Shown piece after piece: positions 63,718-64,000 of a stretch of DNA of 64,000 nucleotides (within the stretch, counting starts at the first letter, position 1; each line of letters begins with the position of its first letter). Location: positions 8,271,495 through 8,335,494 of the forward strand of contig NC_067132.1 of assembly GCF_021347895.1 (NCBI RefSeq), in the 5' to 3' direction. The notes under the pieces were generated by a model. That model had not been told where the DNA came from and did no database searches. It worked only from the letters and a program-made list of their open reading frames with translations. The stretch comes from Acanthochromis polyacanthus. Lineage: Eukaryota > Chordata > Actinopteri > Pomacentridae. The translations under genes and the position numbers were made by a program.

Positions 63718-64000
63718 GAGACCAAGGAAAAGAAGAGAACGAGGACCTGCTTGGCCTGTGGGCAACCAAAGTCCCGTTATCTTGGAGATGGATCAACCAT
63801 TCACTTTTTTATCAGAGTGCCACAGTGAAGTACTTTTATTGTTCTACAAAAGTGCATCAAAAGTACTCCAGTGAAGGCCTGACCAACCCAAGGATGACCT
63901 TTGAAGAGTTTTCTGATTCCCCCTTCTTTGAGAGGGAGTTGGAACGTGCAAGGGACAGAGGAGATGAATGGAAGAGGGTGAAAAGTGAGAGAGAAAAGAA
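63718..64000 (+). CDS. Open exon with CxxCGxPKSRY motif, partial
   Basis: A CAG acceptor-like site (CACCACAACAG) precedes a frame open to the window's end. It begins with a basic stretch (TKEKKRTRT). CLACGQPKSRYLGDGS follows, suggesting half of a zinc-binding site, then IHFFYQSATVKYFYCSTK, TNPRMTFEEFSDSPFFEREL and a charged, probably coiled-coil segment (ERARDRGDEWKRVKSE). I have the impression of similar sequences among repeated fish proteins of unknown function but cannot name the family. The adjoining dispersed repeat supports a mobile-element origin. Confidence 0.5.

Overview
The window looks like teleost fish nuclear DNA. It is AT-rich, has long CA/GT microsatellites, is dense in Tc1/mariner and hAT DNA transposons and tRNA-derived SINEs with fish-type tails, and carries pieces of one vertebrate gene with GT-AG exon borders. 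No bacterial, plasmid or phage features were seen. Nearly all long open frames are transposon remnants or microsatellite artefacts.

Host gene: the minus strand appears to hold the 5' part of a K-Cl cotransporter gene, best matched to slc12a7 (KCC4). A distal first coding exon lies in a CpG-rich block at 43457-43685. A proximal first coding exon starting MPTNFTVVPV lies at 23673-23793. Both end at GT donors in phase 1, so either could splice to the same downstream exon. A possible 45-nt in-frame cassette exon lies at 7798-7842. The transmembrane exons are not in the window and should lie to the left of base 1. So 1-43.7 kb is mostly first-intron sequence, and 43.9-64 kb is upstream or intergenic DNA that is especially rich in transposons.

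Mobile DNA by region: 1.4 kb SINE; 3.6-5.5 kb TIR element with a nested foldback element; 8.7-10.2 kb Tc1 fossil; 12.5-13.7 kb element with a THAP exon and a SWIM-like gene on opposite strands; 15.3-16.1 kb hAT-type element containing the first 37 nt of 18S rRNA; 17.9-19.5 kb Tc1; 31.1-34.3 kb Tc1 with an hAT in its transposase, a second TIR element in that hAT, and a probable solo LTR in that element; 35.6-36.2 kb element with a tandem array carrying nuclear-receptor half-sites; 37 kb second copy of the CAGGGTTCTC element; 38.1-39.7 kb Tc1 with an uninterrupted transposase; 47.5 and 53.5 kb related SINEs on opposite strands; 49.8 kb MITE; 51.5 kb internally deleted Tc1; 54.2-56.4 kb hAT with a nested THAP-bearing element; 56.6-58.4 kb hAT fragments; 59.1-61.9 kb long palindrome interrupted by a LINE tail that itself holds a second THAP-bearing element; 61.9-62.85 kb second foldback element; 63.7 kb to the end, an open frame with a Cys-rich motif.

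All family names come from reading the sequence and general knowledge of these families. No database search was run. Ends of degenerate elements are approximate.
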